Of a stretch of DNA of 32,727 bases, positions 25,286-32,597 are shown piece by piece; positions within the stretch are counted from its first letter, which is position 1, and each line of letters opens with the position of its first letter. Source of the stretch: Bacteroidales bacterium (GTDB taxonomy: Bacteria; Bacteroidota; Bacteroidia; Bacteroidales; UBA10428). Where the stretch lies: assembly GCA_016935615.1 (NCBI GenBank), contig JAFGQO010000153.1, positions 1 through 32,727 of the forward strand. Direction: 5' to 3'. Below the pieces are notes generated by a model, which ran no database searches, was not told where the DNA came from, and saw nothing but the letters and a program-made list of their open reading frames with translations. The position numbers and the translations under genes are program-made.

Positions 25286-26944
25286 TCAGTGTGTTAAATA
25301 TTTATTTACCAGCGATAACAATTCTTCTACCTCTATCGGCTTAATAATGGAGTCATTGCACCCTGCAATTCTGCAACTTTCTTTATCTTCCTGCAGATTG
25401 AGGGCTGTTTGAGCAATGATAGGAACAGTAGGATTAATTTTGCGTATTTCTTTTGTGGCTTTTATGCCATTCATTACAGGCATTCTTATATCCATCAGGA
25501 TAAGATCTATTTTGTTAATGGACATACATAGTTCGACAGCCTGTTTGCCATTTTTCACATACAAGATTTGAGCACCGGTTTCCTGAAAAACCGCTTCAAG
25601 AAATAATCCGTTTACTTCCTCATCTTCAACAATAAGTATGACTTTACCTTTCCAGTTGAATTGTGCACTTAGAGATGTTTCTTCTTCCACAAATTCTTGC
25701 TGACTGTCAGGTGATGTTGCATAGGGAATATGGAAGAAAAAAGAGGTACCTGTTTCAACATCAGATTCAGCATACATTTTTCCGCCCAGAAGATGAGCAA
25801 TAGATTTGGCAATAGTAAGGCCAAGACCGGTTTCATCGTCATACCTGTCAAAATCTTCCGCATTGATCTGACTATATCTGTTAAAAAAGTACTTGAGATC
25901 TTCTTTACTTGCCAGATAACCTGTATTATGAACAAAAAACTCAATTTTATTCTCTTCCGGCATGCGGTATCCAATCTCAATTTTACCTTCATATGTATAC
26001 CTTAATGAATAATTAAGAAGGTTAATGAAAATCTGATGAATTCTTCCGATATCTGAATATATTTCAATACCATTCTTTGATGCCGGTTTTGTTTTGATAA
26101 TTACCTGTTCTCTTCTGTGTGTCGATCGAATAATATCTGTTTCATGAAGAACTTCATTGATAAGCACATTTGTATTCATACAGGTTTTGGTAATACTCAT
26201 TGTCCCGCTCTCATATTTTGCTATTTCAGCTACATGATCAATTAATTGAAGAAGACTTTTGCTCTGTCTTTTAATTACCTGTATGTATTTTTCCAGTCTT
26301 GCCGGCTCGGGTTCAGTCATACTCAACAATTCAGCAAAACCAAGAATCGAGTTCATGGGTGTTCGTATGGTATGCGATATATTCAGTAAAAAAGTTGTTT
26401 TTATTTTATCTGAATCTTCAGCTTTCTCCAAACTTCTCTGCAATTCCTTTTGTTGTTTTATTTCTTTTGTTATATCTCTGATTGCACAAATAAGAATAGG
26501 ATCATTCTCATCAGGATAATTGTATGCACCATTAACCAAAAACCATTTAAAATCCTTATAATCTTTTATTTTTTGTGTGAGACGGAACTGGCCGTTAATT
26601 TTCCTTTTTTGTGTCTTGGGGATAGAAAAAAGTTCTTCAAGGAATGGCTTATCATCAGGATGAGCATTTTCTATCAGTGCTTTTTCATTTATTGTATCAT
26701 TATCAGAAAAACAGTTTTCGAAAAGATTGGATAAAGTATATGAATTTGAAAATGTCCTTTCCTTAAAATTATAAACGAAAAAGCCAGATGATAACAATGA
26801 GCAAATAACGGAGAATATATTTAGCATCTTGCTTTTACTGTCTTCAAGAAGCTGGATTTTATTCAGTAATTCCGCATTTTGTTTTTTCAGTTCTTTTGTC
26901 TTTTGATCGACGCTTTTACCACTGGCATTTTTAAAAGTGGGCAT
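25286..26944 (-). CDS. Hybrid histidine kinase (PAS-HisKA-HATPase-REC) with atypical H and G1 boxes
   Basis: The 552-residue protein has no membrane segment. It has an N-terminal coiled coil (about 10-45), a PAS domain (about 50-165), HisKA, HATPase and a C-terminal receiver. The H-box reads NISHTIRTP with His191, where the usual Glu after His is Thr; the +4 Thr of the phosphatase motif is kept. The N-box INLLNYSLRYT keeps its Asn. The G1 box reads HNTGYLAS instead of DTGIGI, and the G2 region GLGLTIAKSIA is largely intact. The receiver has the acidic pair (VEDE), Asp485, Thr513 and Lys535. I chose the ATG at 26944 over a TTG upstream. It lies 46 bases after the membrane sensor gene and is probably co-transcribed. 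Kinase activity may be weak, with phosphatase activity dominating; that is inference. Confidence 0.9.
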   Translation of the reverse strand: MPTFKNASGKSVDQKTKELKKQNAELLNKIQLLEDSKSKMLNIFSVICSLLSSGFFVYNFKERTFSNSYTLSNLFENCFSDNDTINEKALIENAHPDDKPFLEELFSIPKTQKRKINGQFRLTQKIKDYKDFKWFLVNGAYNYPDENDPILICAIRDITKEIKQQKELQRSLEKAEDSDKIKTTFLLNISHTIRTPMNSILGFAELLSMTEPEPARLEKYIQVIKRQSKSLLQLIDHVAEIAKYESGTMSITKTCMNTNVLINEVLHETDIIRSTHRREQVIIKTKPASKNGIEIYSDIGRIHQIFINLLNYSLRYTYEGKIEIGYRMPEENKIEFFVHNTGYLASKEDLKYFFNRYSQINAEDFDRYDDETGLGLTIAKSIAHLLGGKMYAESDVETGTSFFFHIPYATSPDSQQEFVEEETSLSAQFNWKGKVILIVEDEEVNGLFLEAVFQETGAQILYVKNGKQAVELCMSINKIDLILMDIRMPVMNGIKATKEIRKINPTVPIIAQTALNLQEDKESCRIAGCNDSIIKPIEVEELLSLVNKYLTH

Positions 26945-26990
26945 AAGTAAAACTGATGAATTTAACAATCAGAAATCAGTAAGAATAATA

Positions 26991-29267
26991 TTACCCCTCA
27001 ACCTTGTGTATGAAGGCGGAATAACTATTTTCTTTATCAACGGTGGCTTTAGAAAGTAAAATCAGTACTTCAATTTCTTTACCCGTTTTAGGTTTAATTT
27101 TTATTTTTTCTCTTTGTCCGATAATCTTATGGTTGCCTGGTCCGGTATATTTAGTAAGGAATGCACTCTGATCAATCGCATTATCAGAAAAGAGAATACC
27201 GATATTTTTTCCAATAACCTCGGGTTTTGAATAGCCAAGCAAGTCAACAGCTGCTTTATTAAAAGCAATAATTTTATTATCGTGTGATGTGGTAATAACA
27301 ATGTCAGTGCTATTTTCGATCGTGGCTTCATATCTGAGTTTTGCTTTTTCCACTTCACGGTATTGCTCAATCATTTCCATTTTAACTTCTTTCAACTTTC
27401 TGCTAAGCTCTTTCTCAGATTCACGTAAAAGTTTTTCTTGTTTTTTCAGTGTTTCATGTTGATGTTTGGATTCTATTTCCATTAACTTTTCATTGGTTAT
27501 GTCGTTCCCGATATAGATCACCTTTTCAACTTCACTATACATATTATATACCGCACTGAAAGCACCTCGTATCCATTTTTCTTCTTTCGATTTTGTGTTC
27601 ACTTTAAACTGTCCCTGGAAATTCATTCCCCTCACAATGGTTTCCCATTTTTTATTGAACAATTCAAGTTCCAGGGAATCTACAAGATCAAATATTGATA
27701 ATTTGCTAATTTCTTTTTCTGAATATTTGAACAAATATACGAACGACTCATTGTATTCCTTGATGTTTCCGTTGATGTCAAATTCGATTTTAATACTGGA
27801 TCTGTCAACTGCATCAACAACACCTTCAAGATTAAGACTCAACTTCTTTTGTTCGGTAGTGTCAAGTCCAAGAAAAAGAATTCGTTCCACGCCGCCTTCT
27901 TCATTTCTTATGCACGTATATGTAGCCATTGTCCATAAGTCTTTTTCAGTGCGGGTAATATGTTTCATGTAACCTTCAAAATGTCTTCCTCCTTCGGCAA
28001 GGCCAGCCCAAATTCTTTTAAACCATTCTTCGTCTTTTTTTGCGATAAACATGGATATAGGTTTTCCTTCAACATCAGAATTCGAAGAATACTCAAGCTT
28101 TTTCAGGAATTTAGTATTGGCATATATCAGGGTACCATCGGAATCGTATTCTGCACGTAACATTGTATGATTGACCGTAGTTTCAAGTTTCAGAAACCGA
28201 TCGGCTTGTCTTGCGGCTTCCTCTTGTGTGGTCTGCAATTCTTCCATATTCTGTCTCATTTCTTCTTCCTGTGCAGAAAGAGTTTGAGCTTGTGCCTTTG
28301 ATTCTTCAAGCAGTTTTGCAGTCTGCATATTCATTTTCACTGTAGAAAGGATCGATCCGGTACTTTCTGCTATCTTCTCAACAAAACTAATCTGATGTTT
28401 TTCCAGTTCATTCAGAGAAGCTATTTCGATGACCCCAAAAAGTTCTTCATTAGCAAAAATTGGCGTTACCAGAAGACTTCGCGGATTTGCCTTACCCAAA
28501 CCGGACGTTACGTTAATATAAGAATCAGGAAGATCAGTCAGGTAGATGGTTTTGTTTTCAATTGCACTGGTGCCGATAATTCCTTTCCCCCACTTTATCT
28601 TTTTATCGGAATATTTTTTTCTCCCATATGCATAAAACGCAATCAGATCAAAATAGTTCTCTTTCTTTTCATTCTTAAGCAAGTAAAATCCACCCTGAAT
28701 GGCATCAATGTAATTGGTGAGATTTTTAATTACGTTGTATGCAAGATTATTCAGATTGTCATTATCCTTTCTAAGTATTTCACCGAAATTGGCAAGTCCT
28801 TCAGCAGTCCAATTTCTTATTTCATCTTCCTTTCGTCTTTTTTCTGCTGATTCTTTATTGAATTTAAGGGCATCTCTGAGTTCCAATAATGATTTGGATA
28901 ATTTATCATCTTCATCATCCATTTTCAGATCAGAAGAAAAATCTTCTTTTATCAGTTTTGAGATAAAGCTTGCAGTTTCGAGAGTCTTTGAATGTTCTTT
29001 TTCTATGATATTTTGTTTTCTGTCTATTTTGTTGCTAAAGTTCCTAAACAGGAAAAACACGGCAACAGGCACGAAAAAAACCAGCATAGCAAGAATCCAT
29101 AATAAAGGATGTGTGGCAATGGTTCTTAAAGCAGACGAAAATGAAATTACCTCGGTGACATCTGTAATAAATAAAATTATAAGACCAACAATGAATATGA
29201 ATAAGAAAAGGATAAAACTTAGCAGTGTAGCTTGAATTATTGTATCACGTAAACCCTGTTTATTCAT
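26991..29267 (-). CDS. Membrane sensor with HAMP-like, GAF and three PAS domains, no kinase
   Basis: This 758-residue protein has two N-terminal membrane segments (about 14-36 and 54-75) separated by a short loop, so it has little extracytoplasmic domain. A HAMP-like and helical signalling linker (80-165) follows, then a GAF domain (about 170-310; GKGIIGTSAIENKTIYLTD). Next come a coiled coil rich in Glu and Gln (315-355), PAS1 (about 358-472), PAS2 (485-593), a long coiled coil (595-645) and PAS3 (645-756). It stops after PAS3, with no HisKA, HATPase, GGDEF or methyl-accepting output. The reading frame ends cleanly, and the next gene is a separate cytosolic hybrid kinase. A plausible model is that this protein regulates that kinase in trans. 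Confidence 0.88.
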   Translation of the reverse strand: MNKQGLRDTIIQATLLSFILFLFIFIVGLIILFITDVTEVISFSSALRTIATHPLLWILAMLVFFVPVAVFFLFRNFSNKIDRKQNIIEKEHSKTLETASFISKLIKEDFSSDLKMDDEDDKLSKSLLELRDALKFNKESAEKRRKEDEIRNWTAEGLANFGEILRKDNDNLNNLAYNVIKNLTNYIDAIQGGFYLLKNEKKENYFDLIAFYAYGRKKYSDKKIKWGKGIIGTSAIENKTIYLTDLPDSYINVTSGLGKANPRSLLVTPIFANEELFGVIEIASLNELEKHQISFVEKIAESTGSILSTVKMNMQTAKLLEESKAQAQTLSAQEEEMRQNMEELQTTQEEAARQADRFLKLETTVNHTMLRAEYDSDGTLIYANTKFLKKLEYSSNSDVEGKPISMFIAKKDEEWFKRIWAGLAEGGRHFEGYMKHITRTEKDLWTMATYTCIRNEEGGVERILFLGLDTTEQKKLSLNLEGVVDAVDRSSIKIEFDINGNIKEYNESFVYLFKYSEKEISKLSIFDLVDSLELELFNKKWETIVRGMNFQGQFKVNTKSKEEKWIRGAFSAVYNMYSEVEKVIYIGNDITNEKLMEIESKHQHETLKKQEKLLRESEKELSRKLKEVKMEMIEQYREVEKAKLRYEATIENSTDIVITTSHDNKIIAFNKAAVDLLGYSKPEVIGKNIGILFSDNAIDQSAFLTKYTGPGNHKIIGQREKIKIKPKTGKEIEVLILLSKATVDKENSYSAFIHKVEG

Positions 29268-29367
29268 GCCTTGAGGTAATGTATTTTACAATAGTATTGT
29301 CTAATGAAATTAAATATAATCATTTATTCATAAACAATCTGAATTCTATTATGAAATGTTTCCAACA

Positions 29368-29383
29368 CATGGAAGCTTCCATG
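29368..29383. repeat. Perfect 16-bp palindrome between receiver and sensor genes
   Basis: CATGGAAGCTTCCATG is its own reverse complement. It lies 101 bases upstream of the membrane-sensor start, within a 264-base non-coding gap. Its symmetry and position suit an operator for a dimeric regulator, or a cruciform or RNA hairpin. Confidence 0.55.
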
Positions 29384-29407
29384 CATTGCCAGCTATTGCC
29401 AATCTGT

Positions 29408-29495
29408 GATTGTTGCAATCGAGTAACTTATTATACGATCTGAAACCTGGAATTTATAAAGTGCGATTGCTGTAAAAGCATTTGCTTATTGCAAT
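29408..29495. other. Cluster of small inverted repeats
   Basis: GATTG (29408-29412) pairs with CAATC (29416-29420). Further on, ATTGC (29466-29470) pairs with GCAAT (29491-29495), enclosing AAGC (29476-29479) with GCTT (29484-29487). Together with the adjacent 16-bp palindrome, this makes the gap between the receiver gene and the sensor gene unusually structured. I see no convincing gene in 29268-29531. A leader or small RNA is possible. Confidence 0.3.
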
Positions 29496-29531
29496 TATAC
29501 TATGCCGGAATAATCAGGAGGGTAAATATTT

Positions 29532-29915
29532 TCAGGCCCGTTTTTCATAAGGAATTTTAAGTACTTCCTGTACACAAAACAAAAAACGGTCCCGATCAAC
29601 AGGTTTTGTAAATATTCCCGCGATTCCCATTTTTTTCGCAAGGTATAAATAGTATGGCTTGCTACCCGAAATGGCAATAATTTGGGAAGACGGATAAGTT
29701 GATTTGATCTTTCTTATCAATTCGAGACCTTCCAATTTTGGCATTACAAGATCGGTAATTACCAGGTCGTAAGTTGAACGGGAGAGTAAATGAACTGCGC
29801 TTAATCCTTCGGGAGCTTCATCCACAAAAATTTCATTCTGGAAATACTCATGTAGAATATGCATAATTATTCTTCGCTCCAGTCTGTTATCATCAACAAC
29901 AAGTATTTTTTTCAT
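29532..29915 (-). CDS. Single-domain response regulator (receiver 1)
   Basis: This 127-residue protein is a receiver domain and nothing else. The acidic pair is Asp8-Asp9 (LVVDDNRLERR), the phospho-acceptor is Asp55 (VITDLVMP), the switch Ser is Ser83 (IAISGS) and the Lys is Lys104 (FTKPVDR). All residues for phosphorylation are present. With no output domain it probably acts in a phosphorelay, as a phosphate sink, or by binding a partner. It lies between receiver 2 and the membrane sensor on the same strand. Confidence 0.94.
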   Translation of the reverse strand: MKKILVVDDNRLERRIIMHILHEYFQNEIFVDEAPEGLSAVHLLSRSTYDLVITDLVMPKLEGLELIRKIKSTYPSSQIIAISGSKPYYLYLAKKMGIAGIFTKPVDRDRFLFCVQEVLKIPYEKRA

Positions 29916-30023
29916 GCATATATCTTTCTTATAGAAACGCTTTTAAGCAGAATAGGTTAGATGCAGTTTATGAATGAAAGAAATAGGATGATGAAGTGCA
30001 ATAAAGATAGGTTAAAATATAAT

Positions 30024-30419
30024 TTACAGAGGTTTAACTGTTTTTTCAAGTACTTGTTCAACCCGTTCAACCAAGTATTGCAGGTCAATTGGCTTTTTTA
30101 CAAAATCAATGGCCCCCATTTTCATAATCCGATCAACATTTTCTTCATCAGTGAGGGCAGATACAACAATTACCGGAGTATTCCTGGTTTTTTCATTTTT
30201 TCTTATTTCCTCCAGAAAATCAAATCCACTGATTTTGGGCATAAGGAGATCCAGCAAGATCAAATCAGGTATTTCTTTTTCAATTAAAGCGTATGCCTCA
30301 CTTGCATTGAGTGCTGTTTCAATCCTGTAACCTTTTTCATCCAAAATCGCTTCAAGTAACACAACATTAGTTGTAGAGTCATCAACAACCATGATTTTAT
30401 AATCTTTGTGTTCTTCCAT
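30024..30419 (-). CDS. Single-domain response regulator (receiver 2)
   Basis: This 131-residue stand-alone receiver has acidic pair Asp13-Asp14 (VVDDSTTN), phospho-acceptor Asp57 (LLDLLMPKISG), switch Ser87 (VVSALTD) and Lys109 (FVKKPID). It looks fully competent for phosphorylation and has no output domain. It is the first gene of the minus-strand signalling run and is divergent from the Crp/Fnr gene over a 221-base gap. It is clearly different from receivers 1 and 3, so the three are not recent copies. Confidence 0.94.
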   Translation of the reverse strand: MEEHKDYKIMVVDDSTTNVVLLEAILDEKGYRIETALNASEAYALIEKEIPDLILLDLLMPKISGFDFLEEIRKNEKTRNTPVIVVSALTDEENVDRIMKMGAIDFVKKPIDLQYLVERVEQVLEKTVKPL

Positions 30420-30436
30420 TTCGGATTCTTTAATCT

Positions 30437-30466
30437 TAAAGCTAATAAAAAATAACGAATTAACAA
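30437..30466 (-). promoter_or_regulatory. Candidate promoter of the minus-strand signalling run
   Basis: Read on the minus strand, TTG (30466-30464) and TAGCTTTA (30444-30437), one mismatch to TAnnTTTG, are separated by 19 bases, the usual spacing. The -7 element lies 17 bases before the receiver 2 start. Confidence 0.35.
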
Positions 30467-30556
30467 TATAGCTTTTATAGTTTATGAATTTTTGCTATTA
30501 AATATATTTAAAAAAAATGAAATAATGTTGAGTTGGTAAAATATCATTCGGAAGAG

Positions 30557-30568
30557 TGATTTATCTCA
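30557..30568 (+). promoter_or_regulatory. FNR/CRP-like operator upstream of the Crp/Fnr gene
   Basis: TGAT-TTAT-CTCA resembles the FNR core TGAT-N4-ATCA with one changed base, and the longer GTGA-N6-TCAT matches seven of eight CRP half-site positions. It lies 72 bases before the Crp/Fnr start codon. A -7-like TATATTTA at 30610-30617 places it roughly 60 bases before the likely start of transcription. It shares TGATTTAT with the site at 32598. Autoregulation is the natural inference. Confidence 0.4.
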
Positions 30569-30640
30569 TCTTTTTTTTAAAATCATTTCAATTCATGAAC
30601 TTTTTATGCTATATTTAATGATAAACCGAATTCATTGGTA

Positions 30641-31324
30641 ATGGATAATTCGAATATTGCAGAAAGAGAATCTGTTATTCCATACGGGGATTTGTTGAGT
30701 GAAGACGAAATACAGGGTGTTCTGGAAAACAGCAATATCGTTAATTTTAATAAGAAAGAAATAATATTCAGGCAAAATACCCGGACATCTCACATTATGT
30801 TCATTAAATCGGGGATGGTAAAAATATTTAAGGAAGGACGTAATGGCAAATTTATAATTCTCAAAGTATCGGTTCCCAATGATTTTCTCGGATTGCTTTC
30901 TATTTATGGAGGAGATACACATCATTATTCTGCTTCTGCCATTCAACCTGCCCAGATCTGTTTTGTTGATATTACTATTTTTAATAAAATACTGAGTTCC
31001 AATGGGGAGTTTGCGGCGATGATTATTAAAACAATTTCCCGCGATGGTCTGTTTATTTTCGACAGGTTAATGAGTCAGTCTCATAAGCAATTGCCTGGCA
31101 GAATTGCTGATGTAATTTTATATTTCTCGGAAGTTATCTATAATAGTGAAGAATTCGAATTTCCGTTTACAAGAAGAGAGTTAGCCGAGTTAGCAGGCAC
31201 TACAAAAGAAAGTTTTATACGAACTCTGGCAGAGTTTAAAAATGATAAAATCATTGATCTTGATGGTTCATTTGTGAAGATTAATAGTTTGAAGATTGTA
31301 AAAACTCTAAGTGAATTGGGTTAA
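30641..31324 (+). CDS. Crp/Fnr family transcription regulator
   Basis: This 227-residue protein has an N-terminal cyclic-nucleotide-binding-like beta-roll (VNFNKKEIIFRQNTRTSHIMFIKSGMVKIFKE), a long dimerisation helix (about 120-148) and a C-terminal winged helix-turn-helix (FTRRELAELAGTTKESFIRTLAEFKNDKII). The recognition helix keeps the Glu and Arg (KESFIR) that contact TGA half-sites in CRP and FNR. There is one cysteine (AQICF), so it cannot hold an FNR-type four-cysteine iron-sulfur cluster. The cAMP-binding residues are not evident. The effector is unknown. I chose the ATG at 30641 over a TTG two codons upstream. Receiver 3 follows after 20 bases, probably in one operon. Confidence 0.93.
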   Translation: MDNSNIAERESVIPYGDLLSEDEIQGVLENSNIVNFNKKEIIFRQNTRTSHIMFIKSGMVKIFKEGRNGKFIILKVSVPNDFLGLLSIYGGDTHHYSASAIQPAQICFVDITIFNKILSSNGEFAAMIIKTISRDGLFIFDRLMSQSHKQLPGRIADVILYFSEVIYNSEEFEFPFTRRELAELAGTTKESFIRTLAEFKNDKIIDLDGSFVKINSLKIVKTLSELG

Positions 31325-31344
31325 TAATTAATACAAATACTATT

Positions 31345-31743
31345 ATGTCTGTATTAAAAGTCGTTATTGCTGATGATATTTTTACAAATCGCTTGCTGTT
31401 ATCTGAAATCATTGAAGATTTGGGTCATGAATATATTACGGTTGAAAATGGGAAAGAAGCCATTGAAGCAGTATTAAACAATGATATTGATATTGTTTTA
31501 ATGGATATAGAAATGCCTGTAATGAATGGCATAGAAGCAACAAAATATATCAGGGAAGAACTGGACAAACCCAAATGTTATACAACAGTTGTTGCACTCA
31601 CGGCACATAACCCTAAAATTTTCTTTGATGATTTTAAGGATGTCGGATTCAGTCAATTGTTAACAAAACCGTATTCTGTTAAAAAAATTACGGAATTACT
31701 GAATAGTTTTACTTCAAAAGTCAATTCAGCATATAAGGAATGA
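31345..31743 (+). CDS. Single-domain response regulator (receiver 3)
   Basis: This 132-residue stand-alone receiver has acidic pair Asp10-Asp11 (VIADDIFTNRLLL), phospho-acceptor Asp54 (VLMDIEMPVMNG), switch Thr86 (VALTAHN) and Lys108 (LLTKPYS). It resembles the receiver domain of hybrid kinases (MDIxMPVMNGI) more than receivers 1 and 2 do. The REC of the nearby hybrid kinase reads LMDIRMPVMNGIKATKEI, so receiver 3 could be a detached relative. It is 20 bases downstream of the Crp/Fnr gene and converges with the methionine-sulfoxide reductase gene, with ten bases between them. Confidence 0.94.
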   Translation: MSVLKVVIADDIFTNRLLLSEIIEDLGHEYITVENGKEAIEAVLNNDIDIVLMDIEMPVMNGIEATKYIREELDKPKCYTTVVALTAHNPKIFFDDFKDVGFSQLLTKPYSVKKITELLNSFTSKVNSAYKE

Positions 31744-31753
31744 TGATTTGGTT

Positions 31754-32218
31754 TTACCATCGGATCAGTTCAGTGATTTGAGTTAATCCTTTATCATCCT
31801 GATTATCAAATGCCTGAGGTGAATCACTATCCACGTCCAATACAGCAATAACGTTTTTATATTCATCAAAAACCGGAACTACAATTTCTGATTTTGATCG
31901 TGCATCACAGGCAATATGATCTTTCATTTCATGTACATTATCAACTATAATGGTTTTTTTCCCGGTCACACATTTCCAGCACATACCCTTATGATAAGGC
32001 AATACCTGACAGGCTAACGGTCCCTGGTAGGGACCAACATACAAATTGTCTTCATGAAGGATGTAAAATCCGACCCAAAAAAAATATGGAATTTTGTGAT
32101 AGAGAATTGCATTGATTGTAGCAAGCCTGGAAATTACATCAGGATTATCTGATAACATCTCCTGCAATTGCTTATAAATACGGTTGTATAATGCAATTTT
32201 TTTTCCTTGTCTGTTCAT
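31754..32218 (-). CDS. msrC: Free methionine-R-sulfoxide reductase (GAF-type)
   Basis: This 154-residue GAF-fold enzyme reduces free methionine-R-sulfoxide to methionine, repairing oxidative damage. WVGFYILHEDNLYVGPYQGPLACQ and HIACDARSKSEIVVPV are signature stretches. The three active-site cysteines are Cys70, Cys80 and Cys104, with spacings of 10 and 24 residues that match the E. coli enzyme (Cys84, 94, 118). An additional Cys83 is present. Length is normal. Because it lies beside a signalling island it could be mistaken for a GAF sensor, but the cysteines favour the enzyme. Confidence 0.93.
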   Translation of the reverse strand: MNRQGKKIALYNRIYKQLQEMLSDNPDVISRLATINAILYHKIPYFFWVGFYILHEDNLYVGPYQGPLACQVLPYHKGMCWKCVTGKKTIIVDNVHEMKDHIACDARSKSEIVVPVFDEYKNVIAVLDVDSDSPQAFDNQDDKGLTQITELIRW

Positions 32219-32285
32219 AATAACGCAAAGAAAAGTAATAATTCACTATCAGAATTATTACTAACGATAATATGGAATAAGATGT

Positions 32286-32504
32286 TTATGCCGGCAGAAA
32301 TTCGTAAGTTCTGATAACTTTAAATAAATTATAAGGTAAAGGTTTTAAAATAATTCTTTTGTTACCTTTCTGGTACAGAACATAATTGTAATAAGTGAAA
32401 CATTGAAGATTTGTCGGAAATACACCCATGTTCTGCAGTTCATCACTTGATAAACATGCATTTCTTTCAAGTTTCTTTGCGGAAGTCTTTACTAATGTTT
32501 CCAT
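32286..32504 (-). CDS. Small conserved-looking protein of unknown function
   Basis: I do not recognise this 72-residue protein, which has no signal peptide or membrane segment. It reads like real protein: mixed charge, ordinary codon use for this genome, and a sensible hydrophobic pattern (QCFTYYNYVLYQKGNKRIILKP, then YNLFKVIRTYEFL). It has two cysteines. A promoter-like pair and an FNR-like palindrome lie upstream on the same strand, which strengthens the case that it is expressed. No SD sequence is seen, as usual here. Confidence 0.5.
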   Translation of the reverse strand: METLVKTSAKKLERNACLSSDELQNMGVFPTNLQCFTYYNYVLYQKGNKRIILKPLPYNLFKVIRTYEFLPA

Positions 32505-32531
32505 GAGCAGATGAGATTATTTTTTATAGGC

Positions 32532-32563
32532 TAAAACTAATACATAAGTCTGCATGAAATCAA
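32532..32563 (-). promoter_or_regulatory. Candidate promoter of the 72-residue gene
   Basis: On the minus strand, TTG (32563-32561) and TAGTTTTA (32539-32532), one mismatch to TAnnTTTG, are separated by 21 bases. The -7 element is 27 bases before the start codon of the small gene. Confidence 0.35.
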
Positions 32564-32597
32564 GTATAGCGTGATGATATGGATTGCTATGTTATGA

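Noticed and set aside
26942-26995. Possible frameshift splitting a single sensor-kinase into two genes
   Set aside because: The sensor ends with a complete PAS and a normal stop, and the kinase gene has its own start, coiled coil and PAS. No kinase fragment lies in the gap.
28714-29235. A 173-codon open frame antisense to the membrane sensor gene
   Set aside because: Its Ser/Leu-rich composition mirrors the opposite strand of a real coding region, and it has no recognisable domain or promoter.
29240-29443. A 67-codon plus-strand frame spanning the sensor start and the following gap
   Set aside because: It is partly antisense to the sensor N-terminus, Cys/His/Asn-rich with no domain, and runs through the 16-bp palindrome.
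31754-32218. Stand-alone GAF sensor belonging to the signalling island
   Set aside because: Three cysteines at spacings of 10 and 24, together with IACDARSKSEIVVP, identify free methionine-R-sulfoxide reductase.
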